From the NCBI GenBank assembly GCA_020851915.1, contig JADZBT010000016.1, forward strand, positions 1-8,726: a stretch of 8,726 bases of DNA, written 5' to 3'. The notes under the pieces are model-generated. The model searched no databases. It was given only the letters and a program-made list of their open reading frames with translations, and was not told the origin of the DNA. Shown here piece by piece: positions 1-6,516 of the stretch; the first letter of the stretch is position 1; each line of letters begins with the position of its first letter. The translations under genes were made by a program, and so were the position numbers. This DNA is from Alphaproteobacteria bacterium (GTDB taxonomy: Bacteria > Pseudomonadota > Alphaproteobacteria > Rickettsiales > RI-342).

Positions 1-683
1 ATCAGGCCTCGACCTCCGAGATGTTCGGCAATGCGCCCGCGCCGCAATCGGAGGCGACGCCGTTTGCGCCGCGCAGCCCCTACGGCGCGGCCAAGCTCTA
101 TGCCTACTGGATGGTGGTGAATTACCGCGAGGCCTACGGCCTCCATGCCTCGAACGGCATCCTGTTCAACCACGAAAGCCCTATTCGCGGCGAAACCTTC
201 GTCACGCGCAAGATCACCCGTGCGGTGGCGGCCATCGCGCATGGGCGGCAGGAAAAACTCTATATCGGCAACCTCGACGCCGTGCGCGACTGGGGCCATG
301 CGCGCGATTATGTCGACGGCATGTGGCGCATGCTGCAACAGGCCGTCCCCGACGATTATGTGCTGGCGACCGGCGTGGGCCACAGCGTGCGCGAGATGGT
401 CGCCTGCGCCTTCGCTGAAACCGGAAAGGCCCTCGCATGGCGTGGCGAGGGCAGGGAAGAACAGGGCGTCGACAGCCGCACCGGCCATGTGCTGGTGGAG
501 ATCGACCCGCGCTATTTCCGCCCCACCGAGGTGGATAGGCTGGTGGGCGATCCTGCAAAGGCGCGCGAAAAGCTCGGTTGGCGGCACACGGCGTCATTCG
601 CGGAACTGGTGGCAGAGATGGTGGCAGAAGATATGAAACGCATGGCCGGGGACAGGGAATATGCCTACAGCGATGCGGCTTGA
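1..683 (+). CDS. gmd: GDP-mannose 4,6-dehydratase, 3' portion (5' end outside the window)
   Basis: This enzyme converts GDP-D-mannose to GDP-4-keto-6-deoxy-D-mannose in the cytoplasm, the first step towards GDP-L-fucose and related deoxysugars. The open frame enters from the left edge (first full codon at position 3), so the ATG at 21 is internal. About 226 residues are visible; the N-terminal Rossmann half with the NADP glycine motif is missing. The fragment opens with QASTSEMFG, which supplies the catalytic Thr and Glu (visible residues 4 and 6). SPYGAAK follows, with the catalytic Tyr27 and Lys31 of the extended-SDR YxxxK motif. FNHESPIRGETFVTRKI, RDWGHARDYVDGMW and DPRYFRPTEVDRLVGDPAKAREKLGW are typical GMD C-terminal signatures. 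The family usually has about 350-375 residues, so roughly the last 60% is present. The gene overlaps fcl by 23 nt, as expected for a co-translated pair. Family assignment is firm; which polysaccharide receives the sugar cannot be told. Confidence 0.96.
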   Translation, partial: QASTSEMFGNAPAPQSEATPFAPRSPYGAAKLYAYWMVVNYREAYGLHASNGILFNHESPIRGETFVTRKITRAVAAIAHGRQEKLYIGNLDAVRDWGHARDYVDGMWRMLQQAVPDDYVLATGVGHSVREMVACAFAETGKALAWRGEGREEQGVDSRTGHVLVEIDPRYFRPTEVDRLVGDPAKAREKLGWRHTASFAELVAEMVAEDMKRMAGDREYAYSDAA

Positions 684-1662
684 GAATAAGCGGGTTTATA
701 TCGCAGGCCACACTGGTCTGGTGGGGAGCGCGCTTGTCCGGCGGCTGGCGGGGGAGGGGTGCGATATTCTCACCGTCACGCACCGCGAGTGTGACCTCAC
801 CCGTCAGCGCGAGGTCGAGGCATGGATGGCGGATATGAAGCCGGAGTATGTGTTCCTCGCGGCGGCGAAAGTGGGGGGGATTCTGGCTAATGATACCTAT
901 CCCGCCCAATTTCTCTATGACAACCTCGCGATTGCGACCAATATCATCCATGCGGCCCATAGGGTGGGCGTGAAGAAGCTGCTGTTCCTCGGTTCCTCCT
1001 GCATCTACCCGAAATTCGCCGAACAGCCGATGCGGGAAGAAACGTTACTCACCGGCGCGCTGGAGCCTACCAACGAATGGTACGCCATCGCCAAGATAGC
1101 GGGCTTAAAACTCTGTCAGGCCTATCGGAGGCAATACGGGTGCGATTTCATTTCCGCCATGCCGACCAATCTCTATGGGCCGGGCGATAATTTTAACGAA
1201 CACACCTCGCATGTGGTTCCCGCGCTGCTGCGTAAGATCCATGACGCGAAACTATCGGGTGCGGAGGAGGTGGAGGTTTGGGGCACAGGCACGCCGCGCC
1301 GGGAATTCCTCTATGTGGACGACCTCGCCGATGCGCTATTGTTCCTCATGGCGCATTACAGCGGAGAAAGCCCGGTCAATGTAGGGACGGGGGAGGACAT
1401 CACCATACGCGAACTGGCGGAGGCCATTGCGCGGGTGGTAGGCTATCACGGCAGTTTACGCTTCAACGCGGAAAAACCGGATGGAACTCCGCGCAAGCTA
1501 TTGGATATAAGCCGTATTAAGGCTCTGGGCTGGGCCGCCACGATGCCGCTGGAAGATGGCCTGCGCGCTACCTACGAATGGGTGCGTACGCAGGGCGGAT
1601 CGCGGGGACGGCCGGGGGATGCGGCTTCTTCACTCGTGGGATGGTCGGCAGCACATCGGTAA
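661..1662 (+). CDS. fcl: GDP-L-fucose synthase (epimerase/reductase)
   Basis: This NADPH-dependent 3,5-epimerase/4-reductase turns GDP-4-keto-6-deoxymannose, the product of the gene before it, into GDP-L-fucose. It is a 333-residue extended SDR. The nucleotide-binding motif GHTGLVG is at residues 16-22. FLAAAKVGGILAN (66-77) and GSSCIYPK (111-118) are family hallmarks. Aligning by eye to E. coli Fcl gives Ser112, Tyr141 and Lys145 (YAIAK) as the SDR triad. Cys114 and His184 match the epimerase acid/base pair Cys109/His179. REFLYVDD (214-221) and KPDGTPRKLLD (272-282) complete the match. The ATG at 661 overlaps the end of gmd and has AGGG four bases upstream at 654-657. An in-frame ATG at 673 has no such motif and would trim only four residues. 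The last ~17 residues (after about 316) run past the usual family end and are Gly/Ala/Ser/Arg rich. Known members act as dimers. Confidence 0.97.
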   Translation: MPTAMRLENKRVYIAGHTGLVGSALVRRLAGEGCDILTVTHRECDLTRQREVEAWMADMKPEYVFLAAAKVGGILANDTYPAQFLYDNLAIATNIIHAAHRVGVKKLLFLGSSCIYPKFAEQPMREETLLTGALEPTNEWYAIAKIAGLKLCQAYRRQYGCDFISAMPTNLYGPGDNFNEHTSHVVPALLRKIHDAKLSGAEEVEVWGTGTPRREFLYVDDLADALLFLMAHYSGESPVNVGTGEDITIRELAEAIARVVGYHGSLRFNAEKPDGTPRKLLDISRIKALGWAATMPLEDGLRATYEWVRTQGGSRGRPGDAASSLVGWSAAHR

Positions 1663-1665
1663 CCG

Positions 1666-1693
1666 TTTACTTTTTCGCGGAATTCGCTATTCT
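1666..1693 (+). promoter_or_regulatory. Candidate sigma-70-like promoter for lysC
   Basis: TTTACT at 1666-1671 matches the -35 consensus TTGACA at four of six bases. TATTCT at 1688-1693 matches TATAAT at four of six, with a 16-nt spacer. It lies just after the fcl stop in an AT-richer stretch. Transcription would start near 1700, giving a leader of about 90 nt that contains the heptamer hairpin. This is a by-eye consensus match only; alphaproteobacterial promoters are often degenerate. Confidence 0.3.
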
Positions 1694-1708
1694 GTGCGGC
1701 CTTTTGCG

Positions 1709-1773
1709 GTCAGAGTCCAGAGTCCAGAGTTCAGAGTTCAGGATTTACTGGACTCCGGACTCTGAACTCTGAC
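1709..1773. repeat. Heptanucleotide-repeat hairpin upstream of lysC
   Basis: The left arm (1709-1734) and right arm (1748-1773) are inverted copies of each other, identical at 23 of 26 positions; one of the three differences is a G-T wobble. A 13-nt loop (1735-1747) separates them. Both arms are built from a 7-nt unit. From 1711 the + strand reads CAGAGTC twice, then CAGAGTT twice, then CAG (1711-1741). The right arm, read on the - strand, gives CAGAGTT, CAGAGTC and CGGAGTC. No T-run follows on either strand, so it is not a standard intrinsic terminator. Structures of this kind are usually dispersed non-coding repeats. No second copy was seen in this window. Its effect on lysC expression is unknown. 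Confidence 0.85.
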
Positions 1774-1793
1774 CACCAGAAAATGGAACAAAA

Positions 1794-3065
1794 ATGGCCC
1801 TAATAGTACAAAAATTCGGCGGCACTTCCGTCGCCAATATCGAGCGCATACGGCATGTGGCGTCGCTGGTGAAGCGCGAGGTCGATGCCGGCAATCAGGT
1901 AGCGGTAGTGGTGTCGGCCATGGCGGGTGCGACCAACCAGCTGGTGGCATGGGTTAACGAACTTTCCGACCTCACCGCCGATGCGGCGCTCAAGGAATAT
2001 GACGTGGTGGTGTCGTCCGGCGAGCAGGTGACGTCGGGATTGCTGGCGCTTGCGCTGCAAGAGCTGGGTATCCCTGCGCGTTCGTGGCAGGGCTGGCAAA
2101 TACCGCTGCGTACTGACGGCGCGCACGGCAAGGCGCGCATCGAGCAGATCGAGACCGATCGCCTCAAGGCGACGCTGAAGCGTGAAGTGGCGATCGTGCC
2201 GGGGTTTCAGGGCATTGGGCCGGGGGATCTCATCACGACGCTGGGGCGCGGCGGGTCGGATACCTCCGCAGTGGCGCTCGCGGCGGCGCTGGGTGCGGAT
2301 CGCTGCGACATTTACACCGACGTGGACGGGGTCTACACCTCCGATCCGCGCGTCGTGCCCAAGGCGCGCAAACTCAAGAAGGTCGCCTACGAGGAAATGC
2401 TTGAGATGGCGTCGCTGGGCGCCAAGGTGCTGCATACGCGCTCGGTGCAGATGGCGATGAGCCATAACGTGCGCGTGCAGGTGCTTTCGAGTTTCGAGGA
2501 TGTTGAAGGTTCAATGCTGGTAGAGGAGAAAGAAGTCGTGGAACGCAGACTGGTCACAGGTATTACCTACAGCAACGACGAGGCGCGCATCACCCTCGTC
2601 GCCGTCCCCAACACGCCCGGCGTCGCGGCCAGTATCTTCGGCCCGCTCGCCGATGCGGAAGTGAATGTGGATATGATCATCCAGAACATCAGCGAGGATG
2701 GCAAGACCACCGACATGACCTTTACCGCCTCCAAGACCGATGCCGCGCGCGCGGTCAAGGTACTGGAAGGCCTGAAAGCGGCGCTGAAATACCGCGATCT
2801 GGTGATGGATACCAAGGTGTCGAAAGTATCGGTCATCGGCGTCGGTATGCGTACCCATGCCGGTATCGCGCAGCAAATGTTCAAGACTCTGGCCGATAAA
2901 GGGATTAATATCCTGGCGATCACCACGTCGGAGATCAAGATCAGCGTGCTGATCGAAAGCGAGTATGTGGAGCTCGCCATGCGCGCCATGCATACGGCCT
3001 ACGATCTCGATGCGGTGGAGGAGAAGATCGCTCCCGCCGCGCCGCGCAGTAAGAAAGCCAGTTAA
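1794..3065 (+). CDS. lysC: Aspartate kinase (aspartokinase) with two ACT domains
   Basis: This enzyme phosphorylates L-aspartate to aspartyl-phosphate, the entry step for lysine/diaminopimelate, threonine and methionine. The protein has 423 residues, normal for a monofunctional aspartokinase. The kinase domain spans residues 1 to about 245, with KFGGTS (7-12), VVSAMAGATN (39-48), SSGEQ (74-78), TTLGRGGSDTSAVALAAAL (148-166) and DIYTDVDGVYTSDPR (172-186). Two ACT regulatory domains follow at about 262-340 (including VPNTPGVAASIFGPLA and IIQNISEDGKTTDMTFT) and 343-410 (VSVIGVGMRTHAGIAQQMF, then ILAITTSEIKISVLIE). This layout is that of enzymes inhibited by lysine and/or threonine. The ATG at 1794 gives the canonical MALIVQKFGGTS start and has a weak GGAA at 1785-1788. 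An internal Met241 (ATG at 2514) could start a separate regulatory subunit. The gene lies 131 nt after fcl, so it probably has its own promoter. Confidence 0.97.
   Translation: MALIVQKFGGTSVANIERIRHVASLVKREVDAGNQVAVVVSAMAGATNQLVAWVNELSDLTADAALKEYDVVVSSGEQVTSGLLALALQELGIPARSWQGWQIPLRTDGAHGKARIEQIETDRLKATLKREVAIVPGFQGIGPGDLITTLGRGGSDTSAVALAAALGADRCDIYTDVDGVYTSDPRVVPKARKLKKVAYEEMLEMASLGAKVLHTRSVQMAMSHNVRVQVLSSFEDVEGSMLVEEKEVVERRLVTGITYSNDEARITLVAVPNTPGVAASIFGPLADAEVNVDMIIQNISEDGKTTDMTFTASKTDAARAVKVLEGLKAALKYRDLVMDTKVSKVSVIGVGMRTHAGIAQQMFKTLADKGINILAITTSEIKISVLIESEYVELAMRAMHTAYDLDAVEEKIAPAAPRSKKAS
2505..2516 (+). promoter_or_regulatory. Possible internal ribosome-binding site and start within lysC
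   Basis: GAAGG at 2505-2509 precedes an in-frame ATG at 2514 by four bases. Initiation there would give a 183-residue polypeptide containing just the two ACT domains. Lys-sensitive or concerted aspartokinases of Bacillus subtilis and Corynebacterium glutamicum are known to make such a beta subunit from an internal start near residue 250. Here it is an inference from position and sequence only. Confidence 0.35.
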
Positions 3066-3088
3066 CCCGCAACAGGCACAGGGAGTGC

Positions 3089-3100
3089 AGGGACCATATG
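3089..3100 (+). promoter_or_regulatory. Ribosome-binding site and start of the FabK-like gene
   Basis: AGGGA at 3089-3093 lies four bases upstream of the ATG at 3098. A second purine block, AGGGAG at 3080-3085, lies 12 bases upstream. The motif fixes the start of the flavoprotein gene. It sits in the 32-nt gap after lysC (3066-3097), which shows no terminator or promoter and is consistent with read-through from lysC. Confidence 0.6.
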
Positions 3101-4150
3101 AGTGCACAGGCAAGGCTCGATGCGCTCTGGAAGCGGGGGACGGAGTTCCTCGGTACGCGTTACGCCATCCTTGGCGGCGCGATGTCGTGGGTGTCGGATC
3201 GTAATCTCGTGGCGGCCATCTCCAATGCCGGAGGATTCGGGGTGCTTGCCTGCGGGGCGATGCCGCCGGAGCTGCTGGAGAAAGAGATACTCGCCACGCA
3301 GGCGCTGACGAATAAACCGTTCGGCGTGAACCTCATCGTGATGCACCCCAGGCTCGATGAGCTGGTGGAGGTCTGCGGGCGCATCAAGGTAAGCCATGTG
3401 GTGCTGGCGGGGGGCATACCCAAGAATCCGACCATTCATCGCCTCAAGGAACTGGGCGCGAAGACCATTGCGTTCGCTCCCTCGCTCGCGATGGGGAAGC
3501 GCATGGCGCGCTCAGGTGTCGAGGCACTGGTGATCGAGGGGTCGGAGGCGGGCGGGCATATCGGCCCGGTATCGACCTCGGTGCTGGCGCAGGAGATATT
3601 GCCCAACCTCACCGAAGTGCCGGTATTCGTTGCAGGCGGCATCGGGCGCGGAGAGGCCGTCGCAAGCTATCTCGAAATGGGTGCATCCGGCTGCCAGCTG
3701 GGTACGCGCTTCGTCTGCGCGACGGAGTCCATCGCGCATCCCAATTTCAAAAAGGCGTTTATCCGGGCGCAGGCGCGCGATGCGATGCCGTCGGTGCAGA
3801 TAGACAAGGATTTCCCGGTCATTCCGGTACGGGCCTTGACGAATCACGCGACACAGGCTTTCATGGAGTTTCAGAAGTCCGCCAGTGCGCGTTATCGCAA
3901 GGGGGAGGTGGACAAGGAAACCGCGCAGCTCGACATCGAGCATTTCTGGGCGGGGGCGCTGCGGAAGGCCGTCATTGACGGCGATGTGGAGAACGGTTCG
4001 CTGATGGCGGGCCAGTCGGTGGGCATGGTCACGCGCGAGCAGGCTACGCAGGAAATTATCGATGAACTGGTAGAGCAGGCGGTACAGTACCTTGAACAAA
4101 AAGCCCCCCAAAAAGCCACCCGTGAAGCGCCGGATAAGCTCCGCGCCTGA
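3098..4150 (+). CDS. FMN-dependent enoyl-ACP reductase FabK-like / nitronate monooxygenase-family protein
   Basis: This is a soluble 350-residue TIM-barrel flavoprotein of the FabK/NMO superfamily. FabK reduces enoyl-ACP with NADH in fatty-acid elongation; nitronate monooxygenase oxidises alkyl nitronates. Seen in the sequence: ILGGAMSWVSDRNLVAAISNAGGFGVL (24-50), the flavin-proximal N-terminus, and KPFGVNLI (73-80). GSEAGGHIG (148-156) follows, with His154 at the position of the FabK active-site His. VFVAGGIGRGEAVASYLEMGA (177-197) and CQLGTRFV (199-206) form the phosphate-binding part. GALRKAVIDGDVENGSLMAGQSVGMV (286-311) closely parallels the FabK C-terminus. GGHIG, rather than the GGHRG I associate with classical nitronate monooxygenases, and this tail favour FabK-like chemistry, but the substrate is not proved. 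The last ~19 residues overlap the longest ptsP frame. It follows lysC by 32 nt and is probably co-transcribed. Automated pipelines commonly label such proteins nitronate monooxygenase. Confidence 0.85.
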   Translation: MSAQARLDALWKRGTEFLGTRYAILGGAMSWVSDRNLVAAISNAGGFGVLACGAMPPELLEKEILATQALTNKPFGVNLIVMHPRLDELVEVCGRIKVSHVVLAGGIPKNPTIHRLKELGAKTIAFAPSLAMGKRMARSGVEALVIEGSEAGGHIGPVSTSVLAQEILPNLTEVPVFVAGGIGRGEAVASYLEMGASGCQLGTRFVCATESIAHPNFKKAFIRAQARDAMPSVQIDKDFPVIPVRALTNHATQAFMEFQKSASARYRKGEVDKETAQLDIEHFWAGALRKAVIDGDVENGSLMAGQSVGMVTREQATQEIIDELVEQAVQYLEQKAPQKATREAPDKLRA

Positions 4151-6440
4151 TCCGAGGGTGAAGCGCCTCAAGCGTCCTGCGGGGAAGGCGGTCGCGCCGC
4201 TGCGCCTGTTACGCAGGATCCGCGACATTATGACCTCTACCGATGCGGCGGAAGCGCGCCTCAACCAGATCGTGCATGTGATCGCGCATGACCTGCAGGC
4301 GGAGGTATGCTCGGTCTATCTGCTGCGCGCGGGCGAAGTGCTGGAACTGTTCGCCAGCGAGGGATTGAAAGCGACCTCCGTGCACCGTGCAAGGCTCGCG
4401 GTGGGCGAGGGGCTGGTGGGGTATATCGCCGCACAGGGACGTCCTCTCTATCTGAAGGACGCGCAGAAACACCAGAATTTCAAATACCTGCCCGAAACCG
4501 GCGAGGAGAAATACCATTCCTTCGCGGGCGTTCCCATCCTGCGTAGCCGGCAGGTGATCGGCGTGCTGGTGGTGCAGCACCGCGAGAAGCGTACCTATCT
4601 TGCCGAGGAAGGCGAGGTACTCCAGACCATCGCCATGGTGCTGGCGGAGCTGGTGGGTTCGGGAGAATTCATCACCTCGGAGGAACTCAAGCAGGGATCC
4701 ACGGCGGCACTGTTTTCCAAGCATATTACCGGCATACGATTGAATGTCGGTATCGTGCGGGGGGTGGCCGTTATTCATCGTCAGCGTATGGCCATCACCA
4801 AGCTGGTGGCCGATAATACCGCCGATGAACTGGAGCGGTTCGAGAAAGCCGTAGGACTGCTGCATCAATCGGTGGACGCGCTGGCGGAGGCGAGCGGCGT
4901 GGCCGAGGACGACGCGCAGCGCGAGATCATCGAAGCGTACCAGATGTTCGCACGCGATCAGGGGTGGCTCACGAAGATCCGCGATGCCATCGATACGGGC
5001 CTCACCGCTGAGGCTGCTGTGCGCCGCGTGCAGGATGGCATCAACAGCCGCATGAAGGACATCAAGAACGACTACCTGCGCGAACGCATGCAGGACGTGG
5101 AGAATCTGAGCGCCCGTCTGCTCACGCATCTGGCGGGCCATGAGAGCAAGCCGAATTTCGCGGAGTTGCCGGAGAAATTCATTCTGGTGGCCAAGGACAT
5201 CGGCCCGGCGGAATTGCTGGAGTATGACAGCCGCCGCGTGACGGCGCTGGTGCTGGAGGACGGCTCTCCCACCTCGCATGTGGTCATCATCGCGCGCGCC
5301 ATGGACCTGCCGGTGATCGGCCGCATCGACCGGGCCACCAGCCTGATCCAACCGGGCGACCCGCTGATCGTCAACGCCGATGCCGGGGAGCTTTATATCC
5401 GTCCCGGTGAGGATGTGGAGGAGCGGCTGGCCGAACACATCCGGGATCGCGAGCGCCTGAAGCATTACTATGCCGAGAAGAAGGACGCCCCTTCCGTTAC
5501 GGTGGACGGGGTGAAGGTGGCGCTCAACGTCAATGCGGGATTATTCAACGACATCACGCAACTCAAGGAGACAGGCGCGCAGGGCATCGGCTTATATCGC
5601 ACCGAGATTCCCTACATGGTATCCTCCGATTTCCCGGATGTGGACACCCAGACCGAGATATACAGTCGCGCGCTGGCCGAAGCCGGGGACAAGCCGGTGG
5701 TGTTCCGCACGGTGGACATCGGCGGGGACAAGCGGGTATCGTACCTGAATGTGCCTGAGGAAACCAATCCTGCCATGGGGTGGCGGGCGGTGCGTATCGC
5801 GCTCGACCGTCCCGGGTTGCAGCTCAAGCAGTTCCGCGCGCTGCTGCGCGCGTCGGCGGGAAGGACGCTCAACGTCATGTTCCCGATGATCGCCGAGGTG
5901 GCGGAATTCGAGGAGATAAAAAGGCTGCTGGATGTCGAGGTATTACGCTGCCGCAAGGCGGGCGAGAAGCTGCCCGAAAAGATCCGCGTAGGGGCCATGC
6001 TCGAAGTGCCGTCCATCGTGTTGCAGATCGCGGAACTTCTGAAGCGTGTGGATTTCGTGTCCATCGGCAGCAATGACCTGCTGCAATTCTTCTTTGCGTG
6101 CGATCGCGGTAGCCCCGGCATGGCCGACCGCTATGACCCGCTGTCATCCACGGCGGTATCGCTGTTCCGCTATATCGTGGGCGAATGCCGGCGGGCCAAT
6201 GTGCCAGTAAGCTTCTGCGGGGACATCGCGAGCCGCCCGCTGGAAGCCATGTGCCTGATCGGTCTGGGGGTGCGCGAGCTTTCCATGCCCGCGCCCAATA
6301 TCGGCCCTGTGAAAGAGATGGTGCGCCACGTCAATGCCGAGTCCATCGCCTCGTACATGGATTCGCTGCGGGATTCCACGGAGCACAGCCTCCGCAGCCG
6401 CCTTCTGGGCTACGCGGCCGACCATGACGTGCCGGTGTAG
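4092..6440 (+). CDS. ptsP: Phosphoenolpyruvate-protein phosphotransferase PtsP (nitrogen PTS enzyme I)
   Basis: EI-Ntr autophosphorylates from PEP and passes the phosphate to NPr and then EIIA-Ntr, a cytoplasmic relay that senses nitrogen and carbon status. Numbering is from the TTG start (782 residues; E. coli PtsP has 748). A GAF sensor domain occupies about 47-190 (EVCSVYLL, LKDAQKHQNFKY, FAGVPILRSRQVIGVLVVQ). The EI N-terminal domain follows, with the phospho-acceptor His396 in GSPTSHVVIIARAMDLPVIG. The PEP-binding barrel has GAQGIGLYRTEIPYM (495-509), VFRTVDIGGDK (537-547), GAMLEVPS (634-641), SIGSNDLLQFF (657-667) and catalytic Cys709 in SFCGDIA. The start is uncertain. TTG 4092 has an AGGCGG-like SD at 4077-4082 and adds a Lys/Pro/Arg-rich tail. 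GTG 4158 would remove the overlap but has no well-spaced SD. ATG 4230 would begin slightly inside the region that aligns with the E. coli N-terminus. Confidence 0.95.
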   Translation: MNKKPPKKPPVKRRISSAPDPRVKRLKRPAGKAVAPLRLLRRIRDIMTSTDAAEARLNQIVHVIAHDLQAEVCSVYLLRAGEVLELFASEGLKATSVHRARLAVGEGLVGYIAAQGRPLYLKDAQKHQNFKYLPETGEEKYHSFAGVPILRSRQVIGVLVVQHREKRTYLAEEGEVLQTIAMVLAELVGSGEFITSEELKQGSTAALFSKHITGIRLNVGIVRGVAVIHRQRMAITKLVADNTADELERFEKAVGLLHQSVDALAEASGVAEDDAQREIIEAYQMFARDQGWLTKIRDAIDTGLTAEAAVRRVQDGINSRMKDIKNDYLRERMQDVENLSARLLTHLAGHESKPNFAELPEKFILVAKDIGPAELLEYDSRRVTALVLEDGSPTSHVVIIARAMDLPVIGRIDRATSLIQPGDPLIVNADAGELYIRPGEDVEERLAEHIRDRERLKHYYAEKKDAPSVTVDGVKVALNVNAGLFNDITQLKETGAQGIGLYRTEIPYMVSSDFPDVDTQTEIYSRALAEAGDKPVVFRTVDIGGDKRVSYLNVPEETNPAMGWRAVRIALDRPGLQLKQFRALLRASAGRTLNVMFPMIAEVAEFEEIKRLLDVEVLRCRKAGEKLPEKIRVGAMLEVPSIVLQIAELLKRVDFVSIGSNDLLQFFFACDRGSPGMADRYDPLSSTAVSLFRYIVGECRRANVPVSFCGDIASRPLEAMCLIGLGVRELSMPAPNIGPVKEMVRHVNAESIASYMDSLRDSTEHSLRSRLLGYAADHDVPV

Positions 6441-6516
6441 CTTTCCCACGTTAAACTATTGCAGAAATGGCAGTTTTCCAGTATTTATCCCTCCCTTGGA
6501 GTAGGGGGTAAGGGGT
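6441..6516 (+). promoter_or_regulatory. ptsP-ispG intergenic leader with a hairpin over the ispG ribosome-binding site
   Basis: Pyrimidines at 6487-6495 (ATCCCTCCC) can pair with the purine-rich stretch just before ispG. ATCCCT (6487-6492) pairs with AGGGGT (6511-6516), counting one G-U pair. CCC (6493-6495) pairs with GGG (6506-6508) across a two-base bulge. Both candidate Shine-Dalgarno blocks, 6503-6508 and 6511-6515, would be covered. The upstream part holds only weak promoter-like and hairpin matches. No T-rich terminator follows ptsP, so read-through into ispG is likely. A regulatory role is inferred, not shown. Confidence 0.4.

Noticed and set aside
214..960. 248-codon open frame on the - strand across gmd and fcl
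   Set aside because: It spans the junction of two certain + strand genes and its Pro/Arg-rich translation matches nothing I recognise.
1709..1773. Reading the heptamer hairpin as an intrinsic terminator for fcl
   Set aside because: No T-run follows the stem on either strand, and the arms contain mismatches and tandem repeats atypical of terminators.
1783..1803. Six-codon frame (MEQKWP) overlapping the lysC start, as a possible leader peptide
   Set aside because: It has no good ribosome-binding site and no run of lysine or threonine codons that would suggest attenuation.
4209..5465. 418-codon open frame on the - strand opposite ptsP
   Set aside because: The + strand carries a full set of GAF and EI motifs here. 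The antisense product has no recognisable domain and is rich in His, Arg and Gln, as expected of a GC-rich shadow frame.
6453..6477. Weak AAACT/AGTTT hairpin after ptsP as a terminator
   Set aside because: The stem is only five AT-rich pairs plus a bulge and two GC pairs, and the T residues are inside the stem rather than after it.
6459..6487. TTGCAG / TATTTA as a promoter for ispG
   Set aside because: Each box matches consensus at only about three positions. The 17-nt spacing alone is not enough support.
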